From Hemileia vastatrix (Eukaryota > Basidiomycota > Pucciniomycetes > Pucciniales > Zaghouaniaceae): a stretch of 64,000 nucleotides of DNA. How positions within the stretch are numbered: the stretch's first letter is position 1; the number at the start of each line of letters is the position of its first letter. This document shows positions 44,068 through 54,600 of the stretch, one piece after another. Where the stretch lies: assembly GCA_030280995.1 (NCBI GenBank), contig JASXTE010000001.1, forward strand, positions 7,907,001-7,971,000, given 5' to 3'. The position numbers and the translations under genes are program-made. The notes under the pieces were generated by a model, which saw only the letters and a program-made list of their open reading frames with translations, was not told the DNA's origin and searched no databases.

Positions 44068-44234
44068 TGTGAGGGATCTCTGTTTGATGGGCAAGGTTTT
44101 CAAGAATATAAGGGGAGTGGAATTCTACAGCTGACACTACAATAAATGTTCATTTTGTCGTGGGGTGCAACAATTACGCAACAGTTAAAACTACCAAATT
44201 TGTTTGTTGCGCCACATGGCGTAACAGTTGCATA

Positions 44235-45512
44235 ATGGTTGTGTAATAAATACATAACAATTATTATTGATTGCTAGGGGATATTGTCGGCCGGTCATCT
44301 AGAAGAAAGGTGAAAAAAGAAGCTAGAAGGGGAAATAAAAAAAAGGAACTGAAATAAAGATATATAAAAAATTTAAAGACTTTTAATGAGGATGGACGGG
44401 GATCAATGTGGTTAATAAAGTAAGTACGGTTTTATTCTCTCTGTTCAATTATCAACTATTAATACTAAAATATTCTTATTACAACCTTTTAATATTTTAT
44501 TGTATTACTTAAATAGTCAAAAGCGCAATTTAAATAGTAGTAAATAAAATGTAATTTTTAGTGTAATTAAAATTTGTTTGAGTAGTAAGTGATGAGCATA
44601 AATGAGATAACACAAGGCCTTTTATAGGCAAAGGGACCAATGAGGCGCTATCACTGAGTATATACAAAATAATAATAGGATGAAACAAAAAGATAAGAGA
44701 ATATAATTGAAAAATAACAATGGAGAGAAAAAGATGAAACAAGTAATTAAAATCCCAATTAAGAACACAATTTTCACGCAACCATTTCCCAAATCATTTA
44801 AGTAATATAGTGAGTAATTAAACAATCTCTGAGACATGAGAAACATGTGAAAAAGTAATCCAATCAAGTATAAAAATATTTTTTATAGATTTTTTAAGTG
44901 AAGCAAATGGAATGTTTTGATGCAACAAAATATTGTAATCAATTTTTGTATTAGTCTGTAGAAAATTAATAAATTGTTTTGACTATGTAATAGCTAGTTG
45001 AAACAAGTAATTAATTTTTCTACTGAACCAAATTTAGAATTTTAAATTTATTATAATTATTATAATGTATTTAATATTCAACACAAATAAGGTTCAAAAA
45101 CAACGTCAATAATTATGGATAATTTTGAATATGAAAAGGGTTAAATTATATATTTAAATTTAAAAATTAATGTAATTACAATATAAGATAATTTAATAAG
45201 ATATAATTATATTATCAACATGTAATTAATTAATTATTCATTAAATATACATAACACCTCTTTATATGGAATATAATAATTATTTTACTGTATACTTAAT
45301 TTATATGATAATAAAATTAGTATAAAATTTATTTTAATCATAAAATAATATTTTAATATAATTTATTATGAAATATAAATTTAATATATATACATAAGCT
45401 GCAATTATTATGTCATTTATTAACTCCAATAAAATTTTATGTTTATTACTTGGATCCTGGGACAGCCTGGCTGACAGACATAAAGATTATTATGTATTTA
45501 TTATGCAACCAT
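44235..45512. mobile_element. Possible AT-rich TIR element with TA flanks
   Basis: ATGGTTGTGTAATAAATACA at the left is inverted at the right (...TGTATTTATTATGCAACCAT). Similarity spans about 30 bp with a few mismatches. TA lies outside both ends (44233-44234, 45513-45514). The inside is very AT-rich with no coding potential. The TIR could be chance in such sequence, hence modest confidence. Confidence 0.4.
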
Positions 45513-45868
45513 TAGGGCATCTACCACTGTGTCTGTAAGTTGGGTCAGTATGCATACTTTACCAATAATTGAGGGTATATTCATTCACCGTTGCATTATC
45601 ACCCCTCATTAACTATTCATTTATGTAAATATTGGGTAAAAGTAAGTATATATACTATCAGATACTTTGCATCATTAAATCACCCCCCTGTCTGCCAAAT
45701 TTTTTTTGATTTTGTATCCCACTTGCTGATCACTTACTTGCCCCCTTCCTGGCTCCTCATTTTTTACAATTTTCATTCCAAGCCACTTTACTCACTATTA
45801 AAACCAAATATCACTTATATATACTTCATTACACTACTGGAAATTCAACACAAACATACACTACAAAA

Positions 45869-46956
45869 ATGTCAAGCAATCCAAGGAAAAAAACGATCTC
45901 CAAACTGGAATGCACAGGAAGAAGAACAAATTGATATTTCTTGGATATCTATTAGAAAACAACATGAAATTTCTACATTTCAGTCAGGGTAAACCTTCTA
46001 TAAGAAAGTAGAAGTACACTTTAATGCTCACAGTAAACTGCACTACCGAGATTTTGAACAGATTAAAATAAGGTCCATATTAGAAATTTTTTATATTTAA
46101 TATTTAATCATACAGCTCAAAAATGACTAATTATTCTTCTATTCCACTTTAGATGGCAAGATTTGAACAATTCAACACTTAAGTTTAGTGCAATATATCA
46201 TGGTATCAAAAGGAATCCACCAAGCGGAACAAGTCCCAGTGATTGGTTTCGAAGTGCACTTTCTCTCTATCAAGATCAGTGTAAAAAAACTTTTAAATGT
46301 TTGTTAGCATGGGAGAAGCTCAAGTTTGCTCCAAAAATGGTAAATGGAACATACTCAACCCCTACCTTCTAGAAACTCTCCAATTGATAGTTTTTCAAGT
46401 ACACAAAGAGCTACACCTATGGACAGTTTTTCAAGTGACCCGAGCAATCAATTTGACTCCAGAAGCTGTCTGCCTCACCCTCTCCAAACTATTCTGACCG
46501 CCCACTGGGCCAAAAAGCAGCCAAAAAACGTTGACTTGCTGATTTATCTGAAGGGAAAAAAGATGAAGGCTTTTCATGTTACAATGATGCAGCTGAAAAA
46601 TGCATTGAGGCCATTCTTGAAAGCAATGAAATATCTGCAAAAAAATAAATTTATCAGAAAAGCAACTTGCTATAGCTCAAAATCAACTCAAACTCACCAA
46701 AGAAGAAATAATCATACAAAAAGAAAGGCTTCATCTTGATAAAAGAAAATGCGACCTTGAAGAAACAAATACAAAGATAAATCAGCAAAACATGAGAATA
46801 TACTTACAAAAATCAGACTGTGAGATGCAAAGCAGTGAGATTCAGAAACTCTTAATGTTGAAGAATAATTACTTTTGTGATGATGATGATCTAGATATAT
46901 TAAATAAAATGAAAGATGATTTAAAAAAGTGGTGGTTGAATGGTGATAGCTCTTAA
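45869..46956 (+). pseudogene. Myb/SANT-like gene of the NAM-associated type, degenerate
   Basis: Starts MSSNPRKK; a seven-A run then shifts the frame before RSPNWNAQEEEQIDISWISI (six A would keep it). TAA at 45990 falls in an FQSG-TFYKKVEVHFN segment. An 80-nt intron (46073-46152) joins at RW in the SANT-like domain, followed by KFSAIYHGI, PPSGTSPSDWF and AWEKLKFAPK. A further frame change precedes PLGQKAAKKR, the hallmark of the C-terminal region in the plant NAM-associated/Myb-like family. The tail is a coiled coil (KEEIIIQKERLHLDKRKC) to TAA at 46954. Such proteins bind DNA and often accompany PIF/Harbinger transposons, but no transposase is seen nearby. Confidence 0.65.
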
Positions 46957-47407
46957 TTTGGTTATTTTTTAATTCTTTACATGACTTGAAATAAAACATT
47001 AGTATAATGAATAAAGCATAATAAAATAATACTTATATTAGGGGGTATCAATGTTCAGGGATCCGCAATCAAATTAATTGTGGATAAAAATCCTTATACC
47101 CCAATTATCTTCAGCAATTATTTTTGCTAATAATTGGGTTATTAGACACTTTACGTGTCAATGTTCACCTCTTATCCAACATTTTTTTACTCAATTTTTC
47201 ATAACCACATCTTGGACAACCTTCTGTCATAACCACATCTTGACCTACTTTCTGCCATAACCACATCTTGGACTACTCTCTGGATATGGCTTCTACCTTG
47301 CTGAACACTCACATTCTTGTCCCACCCTGTCCATTCTATCCACTCAGAACCCCTCACCATCTCAACTGCTTGTTTCTGCTCCTTTTCATCTTCATTTATA
47401 TTTTAAC
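46957..47407. other. Intergenic between two SANT-like genes
   Basis: AT-rich; holds an inverted pair GGGGTAT/ATACCCC (47042-47101) and a threefold CATAACCACATCTTG direct repeat (47200-47275). No gene seen. Confidence 0.5.
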
Positions 47408-48757
47408 ATGCCTCGTCGTCCTAGATCTTCTCAAAGGCAGCCATCACCAAGTTGTTCTTCAAATCCCACTACTCCCACTTTCCCCCGCTCAGCCAAGAAA
47501 TCAAAGACCGTTCAATTAAAAAAAGATGACCATCTCATTCTTATCAACTGGCTGAAAACCAAATCTAACTATGATTCTTGTTTTGGTACTGAGTATGCCA
47601 CTAAAGTAGGACGGCGCCCCGCATCAAAATTTAATGGCTATCTTCTAATGGCAAATGAATTACGCAATAAGACCAAGGGAAGGATTGATCTTTTGCCTAA
47701 ACAGATGTCTGAACGCTTCAAGCATTACCGAGCAAAATACAAGAAGGCAAAGGCTTTTCCATCTTCCACTGGTTTTGGGATTACCGACAACAATATAACT
47801 AAGGGCATAAAATCCATAGACAATAAACTTGATTCTTTATGTCCTTAGTTTAAAGAGATGGATGCAATTTTTGGAGAGCGAGCCAATGTTGATCCTGTAA
47901 ACATGTTGGATGGTGAAGATCCTATCTCCGAACATGATGTCGAAGCAAATCTTTTCCCATCCTCTTCCTCCACTCAAGCCTCCCCTCATTTGAATGAGTC
48001 ATATCTAGATAGCTTTTCTGTAGATCCTATAGGTGATTTAACCCAACCAAATCTAACTCAGGTCTGTTTCTTTTTTCTTTTATCTTATCAATTCTATTTT
48101 TTATTTACTTATCTTTTTCTTATTTCTTAAAAGGCTGATGAACAAACCCAGGATCCTCAATCAACTGAGTCTGAAGCTAGTGACAATGATGAGGAGGAAA
48201 ATGCTACGTTGAACAAAAAGCAAAGAGCTTCAAGTAGTCTAAATTTCCTCTCCCAAAGAAGACGAAAAAGTGGTACTTCATCACAAACACCTTTTTCTTT
48301 GATGGAACAGTTTTTAGAGAAATGTGATGCTGGTAAGTGATATCATACCTCTTATTACTTTACTCTGCTTTTCTTCTACTTTATGTTAATTTTTATTCTC
48401 ACTCTAGAACAAGTGGAAATTGCTAAAGAGACTCTAAGCTTTGAAAAGAAGAAATACAAGCTCTCTTTAAGGAGGGATGACAGAGTACAAGATTTGGAAG
48501 AGAGGAAGTACGAGCTCTCCTTACAGAAGGATTATCGGGTCCAAGATTTGGAGGAGAAGAAGTTCGAGTTAACTCTTAGTATTGAAAAATCCAAAAAAGA
48601 GGAAAAAACACTTGAGCATCAAAACTTAATGGAACAGATGAAGTATAAGCATGATCTTCAAGAAAGTTCTAAAAAGAAAGATTTCTTGATTGAATGCATT
48701 AAAGCAAAAAAATCTGTTGAAGAAATAGAACAATTAATGAAATTTTTTGTTGACTAG
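47408..48757 (+). CDS. Trihelix/SANT-like DNA-binding protein, one in-frame TAG
   Basis: Three exons (47408-48061, 48134-48332, 48408-48757) with GT-AG introns of 72 and 75 nt total 1203 nt and stay in frame. The N-terminus is basic and Pro/Ser-rich. A trihelix-like domain follows (residues about 38-130: DHLILINWLKTKSNYDSC, MSERFKHYRAKYKKAK), then an acidic Ser-rich linker. The C-terminus is a long coiled coil with a tandem repeat (RVQDLEERKYELSLQ, RVQDLEEKKFELTLS). TAG at 47846-47848 interrupts after SLCP, where CAG would be a one-base change. It may be a recent pseudogene or a sequencing error. Resembles multicopy fungal genes of transposon-rich genomes; partner unknown. Confidence 0.6.
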
Positions 48758-48892
48758 TTTCTTTTATTTCTTTCACACTTCATGTGTTCATATTTATTTG
48801 TACATAAATTTTACAATTATTTTCTGTATTTCTTGAAATATTGTATTTTAATGTTAAATATTCTTTTTTTAAATAAAGTTTTCAAGTCTCCT

Positions 48893-49061
48893 TTGAAAAT
48901 TTGACAATCCCCCACCCCTAGATTTTTTTGAAGTAAGGGGTGGGTATCACAAAAATTCTTTCATGTCATGAATCTTGAAAGTCTTATATGAAAATTTGGC
49001 TTTACTACCCCCTGAATTTTACTGGTATCCCAAAAATTCTTACATGTCAAGAATTTCACAA
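48893..49061 (+). repeat. 90-bp tandem repeat, left part
   Basis: Two imperfect units with GAAAATTTGRCAATCCCCC, GAAGTAAGGGGTGGGTATCA and AAAAATTCTTWCATGTCA. The array is interrupted by element G and continues at 60094. Confidence 0.75.
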
Positions 49062-50226
49062 TGTGGTAGCCTAAAGTTTAGTACGGCACCTAAATATGTA
49101 AATGGAGTTATTACGGCGTGCAAGATTGGCGTTATTATTTTTTATAAAAGGGTTTTATTTAATTTATTGGAGTTTAAAATATGAAGAAATTGGTCACGAG
49201 CGAATGCCTACACAAAAACAATTTATTTTACGGAGAAAGCTTATTTTTACGGTCTGAAAAATTTATAAGTATCAAGTCGAGTCACTCAAGAACCTTGGGA
49301 AATTTTCCCAGAATTTTTACTATTTTTCTTATATTTTTAAATGAATTTTAAAGTTTTATAGAAATATTTACATTTTCAGAAATTACTTAACTTCGATAAA
49401 TTTTCACGGGGTAATTAGAGCTGCGCAGACTACGAAAATTAGTTTGGTATGTAAAGGGGAAGTAGCTCTATTATGTGTAATTTTTCTAGATTTTTTATTA
49501 TAGTTTTAAGGTTCTAATTGAGTCCGGAAGTCCGGACGGACTCCGTTTTGACTCCGTACGGACTCCGCTTTGACTCCGTACGGACTCCGTTCGGACTCCG
49601 CTTCGGCTCCGTACGGACTCCGTACGGGCTCCGGATTGACTCTGGAAGAGCTCTGGAGGGGAAAACTTAGGCACGTGACTAGGAATACTTAAGCGCCTCT
49701 CAAACTCGAAATTGAGGGGGGGGACACATCATACAGCTTAATCTTTAACCACTACAGTCTCATTTTTTATTACTCAACAAATTAAAATAACTTGTAATAC
49801 CCTTATAACATTATTATTTTTTTACATAACATTTTAGAAATACAATTCAACAGTTTAAATAACACTTCATACAGGGTATCTTTAGAAAGGTCTTCATCGC
49901 TGGGACTTGATTATTGCTGTCTCATAAAAATTAAAATTATTATAAAAACATAAAAGTCAATCTTTTCAGATCTTTCACTGGTACACCTTAATTGTTGTTA
50001 TCAGTATTTCTTTATCAACAGCCACTTTCTTTAAATCTCAATAAGCGTTAAATATTTTAGAGTTTCATTATTTTTATCAATCAGATCTAAGTAGATTGGT
50101 TAGCTTAGTGATTTAGAACACCTACTTTGTTATTTTTATTGGAAGGACGGGGTTTTCAGCTAAATCCACATATCTCCTCCGGATTCTGCTTACAGCAAGG
50201 CAACTGTAAGAGTTTACCTTACCATA
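49062..50226 (+). repeat. 5' LTR of element G
   Basis: TGTGGTAGCC to TTACCATA; the ends form a short inverted repeat (TRTGGTA). Holds a CpG-rich array of GACTCCGTACG-like units at 49522-49635 in otherwise AT-rich sequence. Confidence 0.95.
49522..49635 (+). promoter_or_regulatory. CpG-rich GACTCCGTACG minisatellite inside the LTR
   Basis: About ten degenerate units of GACTCCGTACG/GGACTCCGCTTT with nested palindromes (TCCGGA, CGTACG). CpG is dense here although the LTR is AT-rich. The same array occurs in the 3' LTR at 59389-59502. Regulatory role (enhancer or binding-site cluster) is inferred from position upstream of the likely transcription start. Confidence 0.4.
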
Positions 50227-50228
50227 GT

Positions 50229-50245
50229 TGGCGCCCAACGTGGGG
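50229..50245 (+). other. Primer binding site of element G (tRNA-Lys)
   Basis: TGGCGCCCAACGTGGGG, 2 nt inside the LTR, is complementary to the 3' end of eukaryotic tRNA-Lys(CUU), the same primer sequence known from lentivirus-like tRNA-Lys1,2 sites. Confidence 0.85.
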
Positions 50246-50296
50246 TTCGATTTCTCTAGCTTTCTTTAAAGACTTACTTGGATCAAGAACGTTCTT

Positions 50297-50360
50297 AGCC
50301 TGCAAGAGGCTTATTTTCTGGAATTCTAATTGGATCTTTGTTATTGGCCTGCAAGAGGCT
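50297..50360 (+). other. Two leader hairpins AGCCT-GCAAG-AGGCT
   Basis: AGCCTGCAAGAGGCT at 50297-50311 and GGCCTGCAAGAGGCT at 50346-50360 each form a 4-5 bp stem around GCAAG. They lie in the untranslated leader between primer site and gag, where packaging or dimer signals of retroelements lie. They resemble the loop of the TAAACTGG hairpins. Confidence 0.5.
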
Positions 50361-50401
50361 TGTTATTTTAACGGTTGTTAACGCTTTTCTTATGTTTTGG
50401 G

Positions 50402-51583
50402 ATGTCTTCTACTAGTGGAACTGCTGTGTTGGCTGCTGGTGTACCTGTTAGGGCATCAGTAAGGATTGTATCTTGGGTTGGGCCCAAGTTTTCTGGAGAT
50501 GATTTAGAAGGATTTTTAAATAGGTATGAAACTGCAGCTGCAATTGATGGTGCTTTACCTTTGGATATGGTGAAGCAGATTAGGTTCTTTATTTTGGACA
50601 GAGAGGTGGAAAAGGAGGTTATTTCTATGGATGGTTATAAAGATCAAGATTGGAGAAAGCTCAAGATGGAAATGGAAAAAAGGTGGCCAAAAGTTTATTC
50701 ATTGGAGGATCTAAAGGATATAGCTAGGAAATGGGAATCAAAAGGTGGTGTAACATCTCTGCATCAGTATCATCAGTTTATGGTTGAATTTCAGGTGGTT
50801 CTGGATTATTTGTTGGAGTATGAAATTTTATTTCATGATAATGCATCAAAGTATGTTTTTTGGGATGCTATGGGGGAAAAGGTTAAGAAAGATGTTTTGA
50901 TGGTGCTTATTAAAGCAAATTTAATGAAGGATCTTCCAGATGGAGAAACTAGGATTCCTGGTATGGAGGTGCTAAAGAAGGTTATTTTGGAACATCTGGA
51001 TACTCATAACTCTGTTGATTTGGACTCTGGAGAAGACACTGAGGTCGCTCAAGAGATAGAAGAGGATGGTGTAAAAGAACTATTTACTGATGAAATTTTG
51101 GATTCAGCCATTCCTGAAGATTTTGTCCAGCCTGAAGATATTATTTTTGTTGACTCTTCTGTTTGGAAAGAAGAGGTTTCTGAAGATGAAGATATTATTG
51201 TCACTGATGAAGAAAATTTGGATGTTGGGGATAATTTTGTTTTGAATGATTTGAAATCGGATTTAGAGGATTTTTTGCCTCAGGTTTTTTCTTCAGAAGC
51301 AGAGACTGTCTGCAATGAAGATATGGATATGGTGGATTTGTTTCAATCTCAGGAAGAGATTTTTATGGAGGATATGGTTTTCCCTGCACTAATAAAGAGT
51401 GTAGTGGCATTTGATAATAGAGTGCATAAATTGGATGCACTCATGTTTTGGAAAAGGGCTGTTTATTTTTTATGTCCAATGGTAGGACAAATTATGGGGG
51501 TTTATTTTTGGGTTTTATGGAATCGGTGGATAAGCCCTTGGGGCAAAATTTTGGATTATCTCCAGGGGATATCAAGAATTTAA
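50402..51583 (+). CDS. Gag of element G
   Basis: Structural capsid protein of about 393 residues, by family assembling virus-like particles around the RNA. The preferred start is ATG 50402 (MSSTSGTAVLAA); an ATG nine codons upstream (50375) adds a hydrophobic MLTLFLCFG. The N-terminal half is helical and charged with KFSGDDLEGFLNRYE and DMVKQIRFFILDREVEKEV, typical of Ty3-type capsids. The middle holds GGVTSLHQYHQF and TRIPGMEVLKKVILEHL, conserved in element A. The C-terminal third is strongly acidic. No CCHC zinc knuckle is present, unusual for Ty3 gags. TAA (51581-51583) is followed 2 nt later by a TAAACTA-type hairpin. Confidence 0.85.
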   Translation: MSSTSGTAVLAAGVPVRASVRIVSWVGPKFSGDDLEGFLNRYETAAAIDGALPLDMVKQIRFFILDREVEKEVISMDGYKDQDWRKLKMEMEKRWPKVYSLEDLKDIARKWESKGGVTSLHQYHQFMVEFQVVLDYLLEYEILFHDNASKYVFWDAMGEKVKKDVLMVLIKANLMKDLPDGETRIPGMEVLKKVILEHLDTHNSVDLDSGEDTEVAQEIEEDGVKELFTDEILDSAIPEDFVQPEDIIFVDSSVWKEEVSEDEDIIVTDEENLDVGDNFVLNDLKSDLEDFLPQVFSSEAETVCNEDMDMVDLFQSQEEIFMEDMVFPALIKSVVAFDNRVHKLDALMFWKRAVYFLCPMVGQIMGVYFWVLWNRWISPWGKILDYLQGISRI

Positions 51584-51585
51584 TT

Positions 51586-51607
51586 CCTCCGAAATGAGGA
51601 TAAACTA
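51586..51607 (+). promoter_or_regulatory. Hairpin directly after the gag stop
   Basis: CCTC-CGAAAT-GAGG then ATAAACTA, 2 nt after the gag TAA. Pol lies in the same frame but a second stop (TGA, about 51620) intervenes. Position suggests a role in termination, readthrough or reinitiation; untested. Confidence 0.45.
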
Positions 51608-51643
51608 CCTAAACTCGGCTGAATTTTTTTTTTTTTTATTGTT

Positions 51644-54600
51644 ATGTCTTCAATTTATTCAGGATTCAAATTATTATGGATGCCCTCATTTTTTGGGGTA
51701 GCAGGGGCTGATCGCTCTAATGTTGTAATCTCTCCTCAGGATGAGATCCCGGATTGCAATAGGTCAGCTCACTTGGAGATAATTCAAGTGGATTCTCAAT
51801 TATTTTCTGTTAATATTACTTTGGAGTGCAAATACGTTTTGGACTTTTCTATATGTTTATTGGATTTACCCTGTTTTTCTATTAAATTTAAAAATGGTAA
51901 AAAAGGCAAAATGGGCCAAATTAGGTTGGATAAAAATTGGAAGGGTATGTTTTATGACCTCCAGCAAGAGGTTAAACTGCAATTATCTCCTTCTATTATG
52001 GACCTCCAGCAAGAGGGTAAACTGCAAAAATTACATCAAAACTCGATTAAAAATCTTGGTATAATTAAAACACAAAAAAATAATTTATGTGAAAATTCTA
52101 TTATGGACCTCCAGCAAGAGGTTAAACTGCAATTATCTCCTTCTATTTTGGACCTCCAGCAAGAGGGTAAACTGCGAAAATCTTATCAAAATCAAAGAAA
52201 AAATCTTGGTATAATTAAAACACAAAAAAATAATTTATGTGAAAATGTTATTCCGGGCCTCCAGCAAGAGGTTAAACTGCAATTATCTCCTTCTATTATG
52301 GGCCTCCAGCAAGAGGGTAAACTGCAAAAATCACATCAAAATCCAATAAAAAATCTCAGTATAATTAAAACACAAAAAAATAATTTTTGTGAAAATTCAA
52401 TTCCGGTCCTCCAGCAAGAGGTTAAACTGCCAACTTTCTTTACAGGTGATTTACTGTTGGATAAGGGAAGCAAAGGTGTTGGAAAATCTGTTTATAAATT
52501 AGACGAGGGAAAGGAGAAAAGGGTAAAATTTAAAAATGAAATAAAATATTTTTCTAATTTTTCTTATTCCGATTCTGATGATGAAGAAGATTCATTTGAT
52601 GAAAGTTTTAATGGCGATGTTTTACCTCAAGTTAATTTAGATTTGGACGCAGCCAAATATAAGAAAGTAGCAAATAAAGTTCGACCTATTAATGAGCCGC
52701 TACCTGCTGAATTAAATCCACCTTTGAGAAGACCAAGGTTATCAAGAGATCCTTATGAAAGTCCCTTGGTAAAGAATCCTCCTGAATTTTCTGAGACGTC
52801 AAGAATCACTTTTGAGAGACTGGGTGTTGTTAATTTTGGACCTGATGGTTGGTTGTCTGGAGAAGAGAAGAAGTTGTTGTTGGATGTGATGGTCAAGCGA
52901 GAGAAGGCCATTGCTTTTGTAGAAGAGGAGAGGGGTGTGTTGAAGCATTCCTATGGGGAGCCTTACAAGATTCCTGTGGTATGTCATGAACCGTGGCAGC
53001 AGAAACCGATTCCTATTCCAGCTGCATTGAAAGAAGCTTATATCGAAGTTGTCAGAGAACGGATACGCACTGGACTGTATGAGCAATCAACATCAAGTTA
53101 TTCTAGTCCGGTATTTTGTATCAAGAAACCGAATGGCAAGCTTAGAGTTGTTCATGATCTTAGGGAATTAAATAGGGTTACAATAAAGGATGCTGGGATA
53201 CCACCTAGTGCTGAGGAGTTTGTTGAAGCGTTTGCAGGGAGAGTGTGTTATGGTTTGGGAGATATTATGGGTGGATATGATGAGAGAGAGTTACATCCGG
53301 ACTCAAGGCCTCTAACTACATTCGATACACCACTAGGCCGTTTACAGTTAAAAAGATTACCTCAAGGAGCAACAAATTCAGTTGCAGTTTATCAAGCTCA
53401 GATGGCTTGGATCCTTCAAGATGAAATTCCACAATATGCTGGAATCTTTATAGATGATGGAGGAATTAAGGGACCAACAACCGACTATGATAACCAGGTG
53501 TTGGAAGAGAATCCCAGGATACGCAAATTCATTTGGGAGTTTGCAATTACTTTAGAAAGAATCTTGTTTCGAATTGAAGAGGCTGGTTTAACTATTTCAG
53601 GTTCAAAATTCTCATGTTGTGTGCCAGCCTTAGAGATATTAGGCCATGTGGTATGTAGAGAGGGTAGGATTATGTCCAAGAAGAAAGTTAACAAAATTCA
53701 GTCCTGGCCAAGACCCAAAAATACGACCGAAGTTAGAGGGTTTTTAGGCGTTTGCGTATATGTTAGAATGTTTATCAAGGACTTTTCTTCATTGGCAGCT
53801 CCATTGAGACGGTTAACGAGAAAGGATGCAGACTGGGAGTGGGATGAAGAGTGTGAGAAGGCGTTTGTGAAGTTGAAGGAGGTTGTAGGGAAGGATTTAG
53901 TCCTGCACAAGTTGGATTATGGAAAAGATGCTGGCAGAATTTATTTAGCCGTTGATTCAAGTCAGGTTGCAGCTGGGGCGGTTCTGTCTCAGATGGATAA
54001 AGCTGGTTACATCAGGCCAGTTAGGTATGAATCTGTAGTATTTACTGAGGTTGAATCAAGATATTCTCAACCAAAATTGGAATTATGTGGTGTGGCGAAA
54101 ATACTGAAGAAACTTCAGCATATTTTGTGGGGGCAACATTTTGAGTTGCAAGTGGATGCGAAATCGTTAATCCAGATGATTAATTCCCCTAGTTTACCGA
54201 ACGCACCCATGACGAGATGGGTAGCTTTTATTCAACATTTTTCGTTTGATTTAGTTCATAAGCCTGGCAAAACTTTTACTATGCCAGATGGTTTATCAAG
54301 GAGACCACCCACTGAAGAAGATTCAGACTCAGAAGAGTTCGATGAAGATATACCTATTATCAAAGCCAGCACTAAAGGAGCTGAAGACTTTCCATACCTC
54401 CCCCATGAGGTTAAACTGGCAGGACTATTGTGTTTAGATTATGATGATGATGACCTCCACCAAGAGGATAAACTGGAAAATAGTTTTTATGTTAAAAAAG
54501 GTGTTGAGAAAGGTGTAGATAAATTCGGCAGAGAGGGGGTAGAAGAAGATGTGGTGTATGTAGAGGAAGATGGATTGGTAGTGTGGGATAGTAGTAAATT

